In this document: in pieces, positions 17,691 through 27,873 of the stretch
Numbering within the stretch: position 1 is the stretch's first letter
Layout of the letters: every line of letters begins with the position of its first letter
Assembly: GCA_011389745.1 (NCBI GenBank)
Contig: JAABTQ010000019.1
Location: 1 to 57,390 of the forward strand
DNA length: 57,390 nucleotides
Direction of reading: 5' to 3'
Source of the DNA: Desulfobacteraceae bacterium
GTDB taxonomy: Bacteria > Desulfobacterota > Desulfobacteria > Desulfobacterales > SKZT01
Translations under genes and position numbers: made by a program
The notes under the pieces: model-generated
What the model saw: the letters and a program-made list of their open reading frames with translations, nothing else
Told to the model about the DNA's origin: nothing
Database searches by the model: none

Positions 17691-18761
17691 ATGAAGAGCA
17701 AGATAAGAAAATCCACAGGACAGATTGCACAATATCTTGGAAGTGACCTTTTGGGTGATGCCGAAAAAATTATTACAGGTGTGGCGCCTTTTGAACATTC
17801 AAGCCCCCATGATATTACTCTTGCCGGTGAAGCACATTTTTTAAAAAAAATGGACAAAACTCTGGCTGGGGCAGTTATAGTGCCCGAATCGTTTAAGGGT
17901 GTTGAAGATCTTGTTGCCCAGGGCTCCAGCGTTTTTCCCGTGAAAAACCCAAGGGCTGCATGGGCCATGGTAATGCAGCTTTTTTATCCGCCATCCCACC
18001 CACAATGGGGAATGAGTAACTCGGCAAATGTGGGCAAAAATTTTGTTTGCGGAAAAGATCCCGATATCGGGCCTTTTGCAGTGATTTGTGACAACGTGAC
18101 AATAGGGGACAGGGTTGTCATATATCCTCACGTTTATATAGGAGAAGGAGTGGTGTTGGGAGATGATGTCACAATCTATGCAAACGTCACCATTGCAAAC
18201 AGCACAAAAATCGGCAGTCGTGTTATTATCCAACCTGGAGCGGTTATAGGCAGCGATGGATTTGGTTTTGCACCCGATGGCGAGAAATGGAAAAAAATAC
18301 CACAGCTGGGAATTGTTCAGATTGATGATGATGTTGAAATCGGAGCTTCAAACACAATTGACAGGGCCACATTTGGGATAACCCGGATCAGTTCGGGAGT
18401 GAAAACGGACAACCAGGTTCATATTGCTCACAATGTTACCGTGGGTGAAAACAGTATTTTGGTGGCCCAGGTGGGCATATCCGGAAGTGTAACCATTGGA
18501 AAACATGTCATCCTGGCCGGGCAAGCAGGGGTAGCAGAGCATTTGACCATTGGTGATGGGGCCATTATCGGACCGGCATCCGGTGTTGCCAAGGATGTTC
18601 CGGATAAAGCAGTTTATTCCGGGGCTCCTGCACAACCTCACCGTCACTGGCTCAGGGTTCAGAATGTGGTGGGGACTCTTCCGGAATTGAAAAAGAGAAT
18701 TTTAAAGCTCGAAAGCTTAGTTGACGGAATGACCGATTCGGATAAGTCCCAAAAGGATTAG
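17691..18761 (+). CDS. lpxD: UDP-3-O-(3-hydroxyacyl)glucosamine N-acyltransferase
   Basis: 356 aa, normal length. An N-terminal uridine-binding domain (1-100) is followed by a left-handed beta helix built of hexapeptide repeats (about 105-315) and a C-terminal helix. The catalytic His lies in [12 protein letters not shown]. It adds the second hydroxyacyl chain, from acyl-ACP, to make UDP-2,3-diacylglucosamine in the lipid A pathway. It stands in the usual skp-lpxD-fabZ-lpxA order. lpxC, needed for the step before, is not in the window. Confidence 0.97.
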   Translation: MKSKIRKSTGQIAQYLGSDLLGDAEKIITGVAPFEHSSPHDITLAGEAHFLKKMDKTLAGAVIVPESFKGVEDLVAQGSSVFPVKNPRAAWAMVMQLFYPPSHPQWGMSNSANVGKNFVCGKDPDIGPFAVICDNVTIGDRVVIYPHVYIGEGVVLGDDVTIYANVTIANSTKIGSRVIIQPGAVIGSDGFGFAPDGEKWKKIPQLGIVQIDDDVEIGASNTIDRATFGITRISSGVKTDNQVHIAHNVTVGENSILVAQVGISGSVTIGKHVILAGQAGVAEHLTIGDGAIIGPASGVAKDVPDKAVYSGAPAQPHRHWLRVQNVVGTLPELKKRILKLESLVDGMTDSDKSQKD

Positions 18762-18808
18762 GTTATGTTGGCCAAAAGGTATTTTTGATGCGGAAGGATA
18801 AAACAGAC

Positions 18809-19255
18809 ATGGGAAAAAATCTGGATATAACGGAAATCATGAATTATTTACCACACCGGTATCCTTTTCTTTTAGTGGATCGGGTGTTGGAGGTAACTCC
18901 GGGGGATAAAATCGTTGCTTTAAAAAATGTTACAATCAACGAATCTTTTTTTCAAGGTCATTTCCCGAAAGCCCCGGTTATGCCGGGAGTGTTGATTGTA
19001 GAAGGTATGGCACAGGCAGGGGGTATATTGTTTTTCGATGCACTTCCACCCGAAAAAAGGGGAGCGTTGATTTACTTTATGGGAATCGATAAAGTCCGGT
19101 TTAGAAAACCGGTGGTACCTGGAGACCAGATGATTTTCACTGTGGAAATATTAAAACAACGAAGCAGTGCCGTTAAAATGAAAGCGATCGCTTCGGTAAA
19201 TGATGCTACAGTAGCTGAGGCCGAATTTATGGCTACTATTGGAGAAAAAATATGA
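18809..19255 (+). CDS. fabZ: 3-hydroxyacyl-ACP dehydratase FabZ
   Basis: 148 aa from the ATG at 18809, which has GGAAGGA about 10 bases upstream; ATG at 18788 would add seven residues. The hot-dog fold motifs are complete: [13 protein letters not shown] with the catalytic His and [20 protein letters not shown] with the catalytic Glu. It dehydrates 3-hydroxyacyl-ACP in fatty-acid elongation, competing with LpxA and LpxD for the same substrate, which explains its place between them. The stop overlaps the lpxA start by 4 bases. Confidence 0.96.
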   Translation: MGKNLDITEIMNYLPHRYPFLLVDRVLEVTPGDKIVALKNVTINESFFQGHFPKAPVMPGVLIVEGMAQAGGILFFDALPPEKRGALIYFMGIDKVRFRKPVVPGDQMIFTVEILKQRSSAVKMKAIASVNDATVAEAEFMATIGEKI

Positions 19256-20025
19256 GTATTCATCCAACAGCGATAGTGGATCCAAAAGCGGAGTTGGACA
19301 GTGATGTCCAGGTTGGACCTTATGCGATTATCCGAGAGGATGTTTCTATTGGATCAGGTTCACAAATCGGTTCTCACACGGTTATTGAACCTTTTGTTTC
19401 TATTGGAAGAGATTGCCGGATTTTTCAATTTGCGTCTATTGGGGCCACACCTCAGTCCCTGAAATTCGAAGGTGAAAAAACCTATGTGAAAATAGGGAAG
19501 GGTAGTATTATCCGCGAATTTGTAACGATCCATCGGGGTACCGGATTTGGAGGAGGGATTACCGAGATCGGAGAGCAGAATTTTTTGATGGCCTATACCC
19601 ATATTGCCCATGACTGTAAGACAGGACGTATGGTAGTTATGGCCAATAACGCTACATTGGCGGGCCATATTACCATCGGGGATTATGCGACGGTTGGAGG
19701 GTTGACGGCTATTCACCAGTTTGTAAAAGTGGGAGATTATGCTTTTATCGGTGGAAAATCCGCTGTGGTTAAAGATATTCCACCTTTTGTGATTGCCGCC
19801 GGAGATCGTGCCCGACTTCATGGCATGAATACAGTGGGTCTTAAACGCCATGGGTTTACACAAAGCACCATTAACGAACTGAAAAAGGTTTACCGGATTA
19901 TATTCAGAATCGGGCTTACGCGAAATGAGGCCCTGGAAAGGGTTAAGGCCGAGGTGGAGCAAATTCCGGAGGTGGTTAAATTTCTGGAATTTATTCAGTC
20001 ATCCCAAAGGGGGATCACTCGCTAA
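19252..20025 (+). CDS. lpxA: UDP-N-acetylglucosamine acyltransferase
   Basis: 257 aa. Left-handed beta helix of hexapeptide repeats in residues 1-185, then a helical C-terminal domain (190-257). The catalytic His is in [13 protein letters not shown], and GLKRHGFTQ in the C-terminal part is the LpxA-specific segment. It starts lipid A synthesis by moving a 3-hydroxyacyl chain from ACP to UDP-GlcNAc (or to a 3-amino analogue, if one is made). ATG overlaps the fabZ stop by 4 bases; lpxI follows after 59 bases. Confidence 0.97.
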   Translation: MSIHPTAIVDPKAELDSDVQVGPYAIIREDVSIGSGSQIGSHTVIEPFVSIGRDCRIFQFASIGATPQSLKFEGEKTYVKIGKGSIIREFVTIHRGTGFGGGITEIGEQNFLMAYTHIAHDCKTGRMVVMANNATLAGHITIGDYATVGGLTAIHQFVKVGDYAFIGGKSAVVKDIPPFVIAAGDRARLHGMNTVGLKRHGFTQSTINELKKVYRIIFRIGLTRNEALERVKAEVEQIPEVVKFLEFIQSSQRGITR

Positions 20026-20084
20026 AAAACTTAACGGCTGGTATGATACTTTTTTAGCCAAAAAAACAAATCCATAACTTAACC

Positions 20085-20903
20085 ATGAGACAGCGGATAG
20101 GACTTATTGCGGGGAGCGGCCAGTTCCCCATTATTTTTTCGGAAAAAGCCCGTTTGAACGGTTATGATGTTTACGCCGCCGCATATGTAAAAGAGGCGGA
20201 CCCCAAAATCAAAGACCATGTGGATGTCGTTGAGTGGATGCATCTTGGACAGGTCAATAAATTGATCAGGTTTTTTAAGACACATGAAATTCACCAGGCC
20301 GTCATGATGGGAGGAATTCAAAAAACCCGGATCTTTAAAGATATTAAACCGGATTTTAAAGCCATATCCATGATGATCGGCATGAAACACAGCCATGATG
20401 ATAGTGTGCTGCGTGCTTTTGCCAATGTACTGGAAAAAGAGGGGATCAAAATTCTGGAATCCACGTTTCTGGTTCCTGAGCTTTTGGCGCCTGAAGGGTG
20501 TTGGACAAAAATTAAGCCGACCCGTTCCCAACGGGAGGATATGGTATTGGGTTGGAAAATAGCCAAGGAGATCGGCCGGTTGGACATAGGGCAGTGTGTT
20601 GTTGTCGGCAGTGGATCTGTTCTGGCCGTGGAGGCCATCGACGGTACTGATGCAACTATTCGAAGAGGAGCCTCATTAGGCAAAGATGCCGTTGTGGTGA
20701 AAGTATGCAAACCAAACCAGGACATTCGATTTGATATACCGGCTACAGGTGCGCAAACCATTGAAGTTATGGCCGAAGCGGGTGCAGGCGCATTGCTTTT
20801 GGAAGCCGGAAAAGCAGTTGTTTTTGATCGCGAAAAGATGATATCCTTCGCAGACGAAAAGAAAATCGCTATTGTGGCTTCTGTGAATTTTCAATCAATT
20901 TAA
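20085..20903 (+). CDS. lpxI: UDP-2,3-diacylglucosamine pyrophosphatase LpxI
   Basis: 272 aa, the length of the DUF1009/LpxI family. The start RIGLIAGSGQFPI and the C-terminal segment RFDIPATGAQTIEVM with the conserved Asp are diagnostic. It hydrolyses UDP-2,3-diacylglucosamine to lipid X and UMP, the step that LpxH performs in E. coli. The gene lies between lpxA and an oxidoreductase gene, and no lpxH is in the window, so LpxI is likely the sole enzyme for this step here. Confidence 0.94.
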   Translation: MRQRIGLIAGSGQFPIIFSEKARLNGYDVYAAAYVKEADPKIKDHVDVVEWMHLGQVNKLIRFFKTHEIHQAVMMGGIQKTRIFKDIKPDFKAISMMIGMKHSHDDSVLRAFANVLEKEGIKILESTFLVPELLAPEGCWTKIKPTRSQREDMVLGWKIAKEIGRLDIGQCVVVGSGSVLAVEAIDGTDATIRRGASLGKDAVVVKVCKPNQDIRFDIPATGAQTIEVMAEAGAGALLLEAGKAVVFDREKMISFADEKKIAIVASVNFQSI

Positions 20904-20930
20904 AGATGATGGACATCAAATAAAACAGAA

Positions 20931-21890
20931 ATGAAAAAGTTGAGGGTAGGTGTCATTGGCACAGGTTATCTGGGAAAATTTCATGCCGAAAAATATGCCC
21001 ATATGGAAGCTGCCGAGTTGGTTGGTGTAGTGGATACCAATCAGAAACAGGCTGTGGAAATAGCAAAAAAGCATGGGGTCAAGGCCTTTTTCAGTCCTGA
21101 AGAGATTTTGGGTAAAGTTGATGCGGTCAGCATTGTCGTACCAACCCCGCTGCATTACCAGGTTAGCAGGATATTTTTGGAGCACGATGTGGATGTGCTC
21201 ATAGAAAAACCTATCACCACTACCTTGAAAGAAGCCGACAGCCTGATTGATCTGGCGGAATCCCGGGGATTGATTATCCAGGTGGGACATCTGGAACGTT
21301 TCAACCCGGCGGTGATTGCTTTGGAAGATGTTATTAAAACCCCCATGTTCATTGAGAGCCACAGGCTGAGCATATTTCAACCCAGGGGCACTGATGTGGA
21401 TGTTGTATTGGACCTGATGATTCATGACATTGATATTATTTTAAACCTGGTTAAATCAGAGATTACCAGTATTCAGGCCGCCGGCATTCCCGTTATAACC
21501 AAACATGGTGACATTGCAAATGCCCGGTTGGAATTTGCAGGCGGATGTGTGGCCAATGTGACGGCCAGCAGGATTTCGCTGAAAAATGAAAGAAAGCTCA
21601 GGCTTTTTCAGCGGGATGCATACATATCCGTTGATTTTGCTAACAGAGAAATCACAATGATACGCCAGGATGGAAAGGCTAAGGATAGTATTATCCCTGG
21701 CATGGATATCAACAGCCGATGTTTTACCAAAAGTGATGCATTGTTGGCGGAACTGGTATCTTTTGTTCAATCGGTAAGAAACAGAATTTCACCTGAGGTG
21801 ACCGGTAAGATGGGGCGGGACGCACTTCAGGTGGCACTGAGCATTGTCGAACAGACGCAGCTAAGCCATCGGAAATATTTAGGATCCTGA
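20931..21890 (+). CDS. Gfo/Idh/MocA-family oxidoreductase inside the lipid A operon
   Basis: 319 aa. N-terminal Rossmann fold with GVIGTGYLGKFHAEKYA (residues 7-23), the EKPITTT segment (about 93-99) that carries the family Lys, and a C-terminal alpha/beta domain with DLMIHDIDIIL containing the active-site His. Substrate is presumably a nucleotide sugar or other lipid A precursor, oxidised with NAD(P). GnnA of Acidithiobacillus, which with GnnB makes UDP-GlcNAc3N for amide-linked lipid A, belongs to this family and is also next to lpx genes. No GnnB-type aminotransferase is present here, so this link is only an inference. It lies 28 bases after lpxI and 4 bases before lpxB. Confidence 0.9.
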   Translation: MKKLRVGVIGTGYLGKFHAEKYAHMEAAELVGVVDTNQKQAVEIAKKHGVKAFFSPEEILGKVDAVSIVVPTPLHYQVSRIFLEHDVDVLIEKPITTTLKEADSLIDLAESRGLIIQVGHLERFNPAVIALEDVIKTPMFIESHRLSIFQPRGTDVDVVLDLMIHDIDIILNLVKSEITSIQAAGIPVITKHGDIANARLEFAGGCVANVTASRISLKNERKLRLFQRDAYISVDFANREITMIRQDGKAKDSIIPGMDINSRCFTKSDALLAELVSFVQSVRNRISPEVTGKMGRDALQVALSIVEQTQLSHRKYLGS

Positions 21891-21894
21891 TGAT

Positions 21895-23049
21895 ATGAAT
21901 CAGTTGTTATCGGACAGATATGTCATGCTTATTGCCGGGGAAGCCTCCGGTGACTTGCATGGCGCCAATGTGGTCAAGGCCTTGAAAAAAAAAACCGGTT
22001 TGAAATTTATCGGAATCGGGAGCAAAGCCCTCAGAAAAGAGGGTGTCCGGATAGTGATGGACTCGCATGAATTGTCCGTGGTTGGAATCACCGAGGTTTT
22101 TTCAAAGCTTCCGCATATCCTGAAGGGGATCAGGGCAGCAAGGCGGGCAATCAGCCAATTTAAGCCCGAATTGCTTATTCTAGTGGATTTTCCGGATTTT
22201 AACCTTTTCATTGCCGGCATCGCCAAGCGGATGGGGATTCCCATACTATACTACATCAGCCCGCAGGTTTGGGCATGGCGCTCAGGGCGTGTAAAAAAAA
22301 TACGCCGTTTGGTGGATCATATGGCGGTCATTTTGCCCTTTGAAACAGACTTTTATCGCAAGCACGGCGTTTCAGCAACCTTTGTGGGCCATCCCCTTCT
22401 GGACACGGTTCGCCCTCTTTCCCAGGAGATTTTTGAGAAGAATATCTCAGGACCACCGGTTTTAGGTCTTTTACCCGGTTCCAGGGATAAAGAAATCTTC
22501 AATCACCTGCCGGTCATGCTTGATGCTGCCAGGCGCTTAAAAGTTCATTTTCCCGACCTGAAAGTTCTTGTTTCTATAGCTTCTTTTTTGGATCGACGTT
22601 TTGTTGAAGAAATTATAGAAAAATATCAAGGTTCTTTAAAAGTGGAACTCGTAGAAGGGGGTGCGGCCAATACTTTTAATCAGTCAACCGTTCTTGTGGC
22701 GGTATCGGGCACGGTGACCCTGGAGGCAGCTCTTGCAGGTATCCCGATGGTAATTGTTTACCGCGTGAGTCCCTTGAGTTATCGATTGGGAAAAGCATTA
22801 ATTCGGGTTAAGTATATCAGTCTCGTAAACCTCATTGCCCGCAGGGAACTCTTACCTGAATTGATTCAGGAAAAAGCAACATCCGAAAACATCTTTTTAG
22901 CGTTAAAAAATATGCTGGACAATCCCGGGCAGCTTGCCTTGCTTAACAAACAGCTTCAGTGGATGCGCAATGCCTTTGGCGGGCCCGGAGCATCCGATCG
23001 TGTGGCTGAAATTGCATTGGATATGATTAAAAGTAAAAAATTATGCTGA
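21895..23049 (+). CDS. lpxB: Lipid-A-disaccharide synthase
   Basis: 384 aa, the family length (GT19). Motifs seen: GEASGDLHGANVV near the N-terminus, PQVWAWRSGRVKKI in the middle, LLPGSRDKEI at the start of the second Rossmann half, and SGTVTLEAAL for UDP binding. It joins lipid X and UDP-2,3-diacylglucosamine to tetraacyl-disaccharide 1-phosphate at the inner face of the inner membrane. The 3' end overlaps the next gene by 7 bases. Confidence 0.97.
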   Translation: MNQLLSDRYVMLIAGEASGDLHGANVVKALKKKTGLKFIGIGSKALRKEGVRIVMDSHELSVVGITEVFSKLPHILKGIRAARRAISQFKPELLILVDFPDFNLFIAGIAKRMGIPILYYISPQVWAWRSGRVKKIRRLVDHMAVILPFETDFYRKHGVSATFVGHPLLDTVRPLSQEIFEKNISGPPVLGLLPGSRDKEIFNHLPVMLDAARRLKVHFPDLKVLVSIASFLDRRFVEEIIEKYQGSLKVELVEGGAANTFNQSTVLVAVSGTVTLEAALAGIPMVIVYRVSPLSYRLGKALIRVKYISLVNLIARRELLPELIQEKATSENIFLALKNMLDNPGQLALLNKQLQWMRNAFGGPGASDRVAEIALDMIKSKKLC

Positions 23050-23726
23050 CTCCGAATCAAAAAAGGAAGTTTACGGAACTTAAATGGAAACTAGTGGGAA
23101 CATTTGGGAAGTTGCTTGTGGACTTTATTTTCAGCACCAGCGTTATTGAAATCAGGGGACAAAAACCTCTGGAAGGCCTCCTGAAAAGTCGCAAATACAT
23201 TATGGCCATATGGCATTCCAGAATTTTGCTTGTAAGCTACGTGTTTAAGGGAACCAATGCCTCTATTTTAGTAAGCCGTTCAGATGATGGTGAAATCATT
23301 GCCCGAATTTTGCAAGCTCAGGGACAGAAAACAGTCCGGGGATCCACAAAAAAGGGCGGTTTGAGGGCAGTGGCAAGGCTTATCAAAAATCTTAGAGATC
23401 ATCGGGATCCAGGCGCCATTATTCCTGACGGTCCACAAGGACCTCGTTTCCAGGTGCAGCCCGGTGTGATCATGTTGGCTAAAAAAACCGGACATCCCAT
23501 TATGCCTGTCAGTTATAGCGCAAAAAAAATTAAAGTCTTTTCCTCCTGGGACAGGTTCATCCTCCCATATCCGTTTACCCGATGCAGGCTGGTTTATGGC
23601 AAACTCATCTCGGTTCCGGCAGATGCCGATCCGATCGGTCTGGAAAATTGCCGCATAGCCCTTGAAAGTGAGCTTAATCGTATAACCAAATCAGCCGACC
23701 GACATTTTGGACATCAAATTGACTGA
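23043..23726 (+). CDS. DUF374 lysophospholipid acyltransferase-like protein
   Basis: 227 aa of the DUF374 family. The key segments are IMAIWHSRILLVSYVF, where the His corresponds to the catalytic His of glycerolipid acyltransferases, SRSDDGEIIARIL, and PDGPQGPRFQVQPGV. Members are found in lipid A operons of organisms lacking standard late acyltransferases and probably acylate lipid A or Kdo-lipid A (an LpxL-like job). That function is an inference from family and place. It overlaps lpxB by 7 bases and precedes msbA by 81 bases. Confidence 0.88.
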   Translation: MLTPNQKRKFTELKWKLVGTFGKLLVDFIFSTSVIEIRGQKPLEGLLKSRKYIMAIWHSRILLVSYVFKGTNASILVSRSDDGEIIARILQAQGQKTVRGSTKKGGLRAVARLIKNLRDHRDPGAIIPDGPQGPRFQVQPGVIMLAKKTGHPIMPVSYSAKKIKVFSSWDRFILPYPFTRCRLVYGKLISVPADADPIGLENCRIALESELNRITKSADRHFGHQID

Positions 23727-23807
23727 TCCTGAATTTCCAGTCTTTAAAACAAATGCGAATACAATTGAAATCATGTGCTTATCGGCAAATGATATACCAA
23801 GGGTTTT

Positions 23808-25553
23808 ATGAAGAAAATTTTTAAATTTAAGCTGATGGATCGCCACAAACGAATTCTGGCTTTAATCAAAGAAAACAAGTTCCGGCTATTATTCGCAATG
23901 GCCTTTATGCTTCTGGTGGGTGCCTCAACAGGGGCCGTGGCCTTTATGATAAAGCCGATCCTGGACGATATATTTTTTAATCAGGACCAGCGAATGCTCA
24001 AACTGATACCCATTGCAGTTATTATAATATATCTTATCAGGGGGGCTGCCGAGTATGGGCATTCCTATCTGATGAACTACGTGGGGCAGAATGTGATAAA
24101 AAAACTCAGGGATGAGCTTTATGCCAATATTTCAGATTTACCACTTTCTTTTTTTTACCGGGAGAAAACCGGCAGGCTTATGTCTAGAGTTACAAACGAT
24201 GTGAGCATTGTCAAGGGAATGGTCTCTACTGCCGTAACCGGTGCACTCCGAGATTGTTTTACCATTGTCAGCCTGACATTTGTCATTTTTTACAGGGACT
24301 GGCAACTGGCAAGTTATGCCCTGGTTATTTTGCCGGTGGCCTTTTATCCGGTATATCTTTTTGGCCAAAGAGTTCGAAAAGTCAGCACCGGTTGTCAGGA
24401 ATGCATAGCCGATCTCAACTCTTTTTTGCATGAAACTTTTTCCGGCAACAAGATTGTAAAAGCTTTCGGCATGGAAAATTATGAAAAGAAACGGTTTTAC
24501 GACAAAACCCAAAGCCTTTTTAAAATCGAGATGTCTCAGGTAGTTGCCAAAAGCCTTTCGTCGCCGGTCATGGAAATTCTGGGTGGCCTGGGTATCGGTT
24601 TTATTGTTTGGTACGGCGGACATCGTGTGATTAGCGGTACCTCCACAGCCGGCACTTTTTTTTCTTTCATGGCCGGCGTACTCATGCTTTATGAACCCGT
24701 TAAAAAACTTGCAAAACTAAATAACAATATCCAGGAGGGGATGGCTGCTGCGGACCGAATTTTTGACATAATCGAATATGAATCGGATATAAAGGAAGAA
24801 AAAAATCCCGTTCACATGACGCGCGGACCTCATACGGTCAGGTTTGAAAATGTATATTTTCGTTATGAAGATGACTGGATTCTCAGGGATATCAATCTCA
24901 GAGTCAATTCAGGAGAAATCATTGCACTGGTCGGAATGAGCGGAGGTGGCAAAACTTCACTGGTCAACCTTATTCCCCGGTTTTACGATGCAACGGAAGG
25001 CACAATTTCCATTGATGGCATCGATATTCGTAAACTTTCAATTGCATCTTTGCGGGATCAGATTGCTATTGTCACCCAGGAGCCGATTCTGTTTAACGAT
25101 ACCATCCGCAATAACATTGCTTATGGAAATCGGAATGCTACCGGAAAAGATATTTTTCAGGCGGCAAAGGCGGCATATGCCTATGATTTTGTCATGAACT
25201 TTCCAAAAGGTTTCGATACCACCCTTGGAGAACTGGGAAGCCGTCTTTCAGGAGGTGAAAAACAGCGTATCTGTATTGCTCGCGCATTGCTCAAAGACGC
25301 TCCTGTTTTGATCCTTGATGAAGCCACATCCGCTCTCGACACCGAATCGGAAATGCTGGTCCAGAAAGCTCTGGAAAATCTGATGAAAGGACGTACAACC
25401 TTTGTAATTGCCCACCGCCTTTCCACAATTGCCTACGCTAACAGAATCATTGTGCTGGTCAACGGGAAAATAGTGGAAGAAGGACAACCCCACGAACTTA
25501 TGCAGACCCAGGGTGAATATTACAAATTAGTCCAAATGCAGTTTAAAAAATAG
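23808..25553 (+). CDS. msbA: Lipid A export ABC transporter MsbA
   Basis: 581 aa, a half transporter with permease and ATPase fused. Six membrane helices lie in residues about 25-325. The ATPase (about 340-581) has Walker A GMSGGGKTS, signature LSGGEKQRICIARAL, Walker B VLILDEATSALD and the switch His in VIAHRLSTI. As a homodimer it flips lipid A-core across the inner membrane. Placement between a lipid A acyltransferase and lptF supports MsbA rather than a drug exporter. Confidence 0.94.
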   Translation: MKKIFKFKLMDRHKRILALIKENKFRLLFAMAFMLLVGASTGAVAFMIKPILDDIFFNQDQRMLKLIPIAVIIIYLIRGAAEYGHSYLMNYVGQNVIKKLRDELYANISDLPLSFFYREKTGRLMSRVTNDVSIVKGMVSTAVTGALRDCFTIVSLTFVIFYRDWQLASYALVILPVAFYPVYLFGQRVRKVSTGCQECIADLNSFLHETFSGNKIVKAFGMENYEKKRFYDKTQSLFKIEMSQVVAKSLSSPVMEILGGLGIGFIVWYGGHRVISGTSTAGTFFSFMAGVLMLYEPVKKLAKLNNNIQEGMAAADRIFDIIEYESDIKEEKNPVHMTRGPHTVRFENVYFRYEDDWILRDINLRVNSGEIIALVGMSGGGKTSLVNLIPRFYDATEGTISIDGIDIRKLSIASLRDQIAIVTQEPILFNDTIRNNIAYGNRNATGKDIFQAAKAAYAYDFVMNFPKGFDTTLGELGSRLSGGEKQRICIARALLKDAPVLILDEATSALDTESEMLVQKALENLMKGRTTFVIAHRLSTIAYANRIIVLVNGKIVEEGQPHELMQTQGEYYKLVQMQFKK

Positions 25554-25598
25554 AATGAATCGGAAACAGTGGAAATCATAGGGGGCTTTTTCAGGGTG

Positions 25599-26762
25599 AT
25601 GCAAATCAATTCAATTCTAAACCGCTATGTGTTAAGGGAGATGATTCCTCCTTTTATCATTAATTTGTGCTTTTTTATGTTTATTTTCCTGATGTCCCAG
25701 ATACTTGACATTACGCACCTGATTGTCAATTACAATGTTGGTCTTGCAGCCATTTTCTTTATGATTGTCTATTCCATTCCGTACTTTCTGGTTTTTGTCA
25801 TTCCTTTATCGGTCATGATGAGCGTGTTACTGACTTTTTTGCGCATGTCCGGCGACAATGAAATCCTGGCCTTAAAAGCCGGTGGTGTGAGCATTTATCG
25901 GCTGATTGTTCCGGTGCTCTGTTTTTGCCTGATCGGGGCATTGTTCACTGCGGCCATGACCGTATTCGGGCTTCCATGGGGCAGAAAATCGTTCAAGCAA
26001 ATGGTGACAGATGTAGCTTCTACCAGTCTGGATATCGGTTTGAAGGAAAGAACGTTCAACGACAGTTTCGATGGTGTGATGCTCTATGTGACCAATATCG
26101 ACATCAAGACAAAAACCCTAATCGATGTCTTTATCGAAGACCAGAGAAGTGAGGATATGCTTAGCACGGTGGTGGCTCCGAGAGGTAAGCTTTTTAGCGA
26201 CCCTGAAAAAAAACTTTTTCAACTCCGGCTTTTTGACGGTGTCATTAATCAGGTCAGCCTGAAAAACCGATCCGCCAATACATTACGTTTCGATACCTAT
26301 GATATCAATCTTGACATCAAAGAAGGTTTGGCCGGCCTTTCTGCCAGGGAAACCGATGAGAAAGCCATGTGGCTTTCAGAGCTTCGGGAATTTATCAATA
26401 GTTCTCCCGAAAATAGCGATAACTATTATAATGCTCTTATAGAACTGCACAGAAAATTTTCCATGCCTGTTGCCTGTTTGGTCTTAGGATTTCTGGCATT
26501 TCCTTTGGGGCTCCAATCCAGGGGCGCCAGGAGATCCTTCGGGCTTGTGCTTGGGCTTTTATTTTTCCTTTTGTTCTATTTACTCCTTTCAGCCGGTAAA
26601 GTATATGGAGAGGCAGGAATGTTGCCGGCTGCAATAGGCATGTGGGCTCCGAATATCTTTATGGCGGCGTTGGCGGTCTATCTTTTAATACGTGCAGGCA
26701 AAGAAAATCCTTTCAAATATTCTTTTTTACCCCGACAGCTCCGTAAGCTGTTGATTCAGTAG
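25599..26762 (+). CDS. lptF: LPS export permease LptF
   Basis: 387 aa from the ATG at 25599 (MQINSILNRYVLREM); a GTG at 25569 is the alternative. YjgP/YjgQ family layout: three N-terminal helices (about 20-120), a periplasmic beta-jellyroll (about 130-270) and three C-terminal helices (about 290-375). RYVLREMIPPF and LALKAGGVSIYRL are family segments. With LptG and the LptB ATPase it pulls LPS out of the inner membrane onto the Lpt bridge. lptB, lptC and lptA are not in the window. Confidence 0.93.
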   Translation: MQINSILNRYVLREMIPPFIINLCFFMFIFLMSQILDITHLIVNYNVGLAAIFFMIVYSIPYFLVFVIPLSVMMSVLLTFLRMSGDNEILALKAGGVSIYRLIVPVLCFCLIGALFTAAMTVFGLPWGRKSFKQMVTDVASTSLDIGLKERTFNDSFDGVMLYVTNIDIKTKTLIDVFIEDQRSEDMLSTVVAPRGKLFSDPEKKLFQLRLFDGVINQVSLKNRSANTLRFDTYDINLDIKEGLAGLSARETDEKAMWLSELREFINSSPENSDNYYNALIELHRKFSMPVACLVLGFLAFPLGLQSRGARRSFGLVLGLLFFLLFYLLLSAGKVYGEAGMLPAAIGMWAPNIFMAALAVYLLIRAGKENPFKYSFLPRQLRKLLIQ

Positions 26763-26778
26763 TCTGATGGTTTTTTAA

Positions 26779-27855
26779 ATGACCATATTAAGCCGATATA
26801 TCACCAGGGAAATACTTAAATACTTATTTGTTGTGATGGTTCTGATCGTTGGTCTTTATGTTGCCATAGATTTCTTCGAAAAAATAGATAATTTTATGGG
26901 CGAGGACCTGCCGGTCTCTCTCGCAATCAGTTTTCTGGTCCTAAAGACCCCGCTGATTATTGTCCAAACCGCTCCCATCAGCTTATTTTTATCCGTAATT
27001 ATCGTGTTTGGCCTGATGAGCAAAAACAATGAGGTTTTAGCCTTAAAAAGCAGCGGCATAAGTGTTTATACTCTTTTGAAACCTGTTTCAGCCATTGGTC
27101 TTATTTTCAGTATTCTGTTGTTTTTTTTCTCTGAAATTATTGTACCTTTGACCATCACCCATTCCAACAGAATATGGATGGAAGATGTCAAAAAAAAACC
27201 AGCAATGGTTTCAAGAGAAAAAAACATATGGATTCAAGGAGAACGCTCTATTGCCCATATCAAGTATTACAACCCGGCTTCCAGGGCTATGCATGGTGTT
27301 ACGCTCTATTTTTTTGATAAAGCGTTTTCACTGATACGAAGAGTGGATGCCGAAAAAGGAAACTTTGTCGACGGCAGGTGGATTCTTGAAAATGTCATGG
27401 AGCAGGCTCTCGATGATAAAAGTGGAAATTATGTGACCGCTTTTTTTGAAATAAAAGAAAGAATATTTGATTTTATTCCGGAGGATCTTGGAAGGGCCGT
27501 CCAAAAATCCGAGGAGATGAGCTTTACGGAGCTTCTGGAATATATCCGAAAAGTCGAAGCCGAAGGCTACGACGCTTCCGGATACAGGGTGGATCTCCAT
27601 GCCAAACTTGCTTTTCCTTTTGTGTGTGTCATCCTTTGCCTTGCCGGTATCGGAATAGCTCTTAGAACCACAACCAAAGAAGGCCCGGGAACAGGCATCG
27701 CTATTGGGATCGGGACTGCTTTTTTTTATTGGATTTTTTACAGTTTCTGTCTGTCTCTTGGCTATGGTGAGATGCTTCCCCCGGTGATCGCGGCCTGGAC
27801 CGCCAATCTGGTGTTTATGTGTTTTGCAGTGATCACACTTCTCAATGCAGATTAA
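26779..27855 (+). CDS. lptG: LPS export permease LptG
   Basis: 358 aa, same YjgP/YjgQ fold as its upstream neighbour. It begins LSRYITREILKYLFVVMV, has LALKSSGISVYTLLKP after the third helix, a periplasmic jellyroll in the middle and three helices near the C-terminus. It pairs with LptF in the LptB2FG complex. The gene follows lptF after 16 bases and has only a weak ribosome binding site, so it may depend on coupling. Confidence 0.93.
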   Translation: MTILSRYITREILKYLFVVMVLIVGLYVAIDFFEKIDNFMGEDLPVSLAISFLVLKTPLIIVQTAPISLFLSVIIVFGLMSKNNEVLALKSSGISVYTLLKPVSAIGLIFSILLFFFSEIIVPLTITHSNRIWMEDVKKKPAMVSREKNIWIQGERSIAHIKYYNPASRAMHGVTLYFFDKAFSLIRRVDAEKGNFVDGRWILENVMEQALDDKSGNYVTAFFEIKERIFDFIPEDLGRAVQKSEEMSFTELLEYIRKVEAEGYDASGYRVDLHAKLAFPFVCVILCLAGIGIALRTTTKEGPGTGIAIGIGTAFFYWIFYSFCLSLGYGEMLPPVIAAWTANLVFMCFAVITLLNAD

Positions 27856-27873
27856 ACAGAAAGTAAGCCAGAG

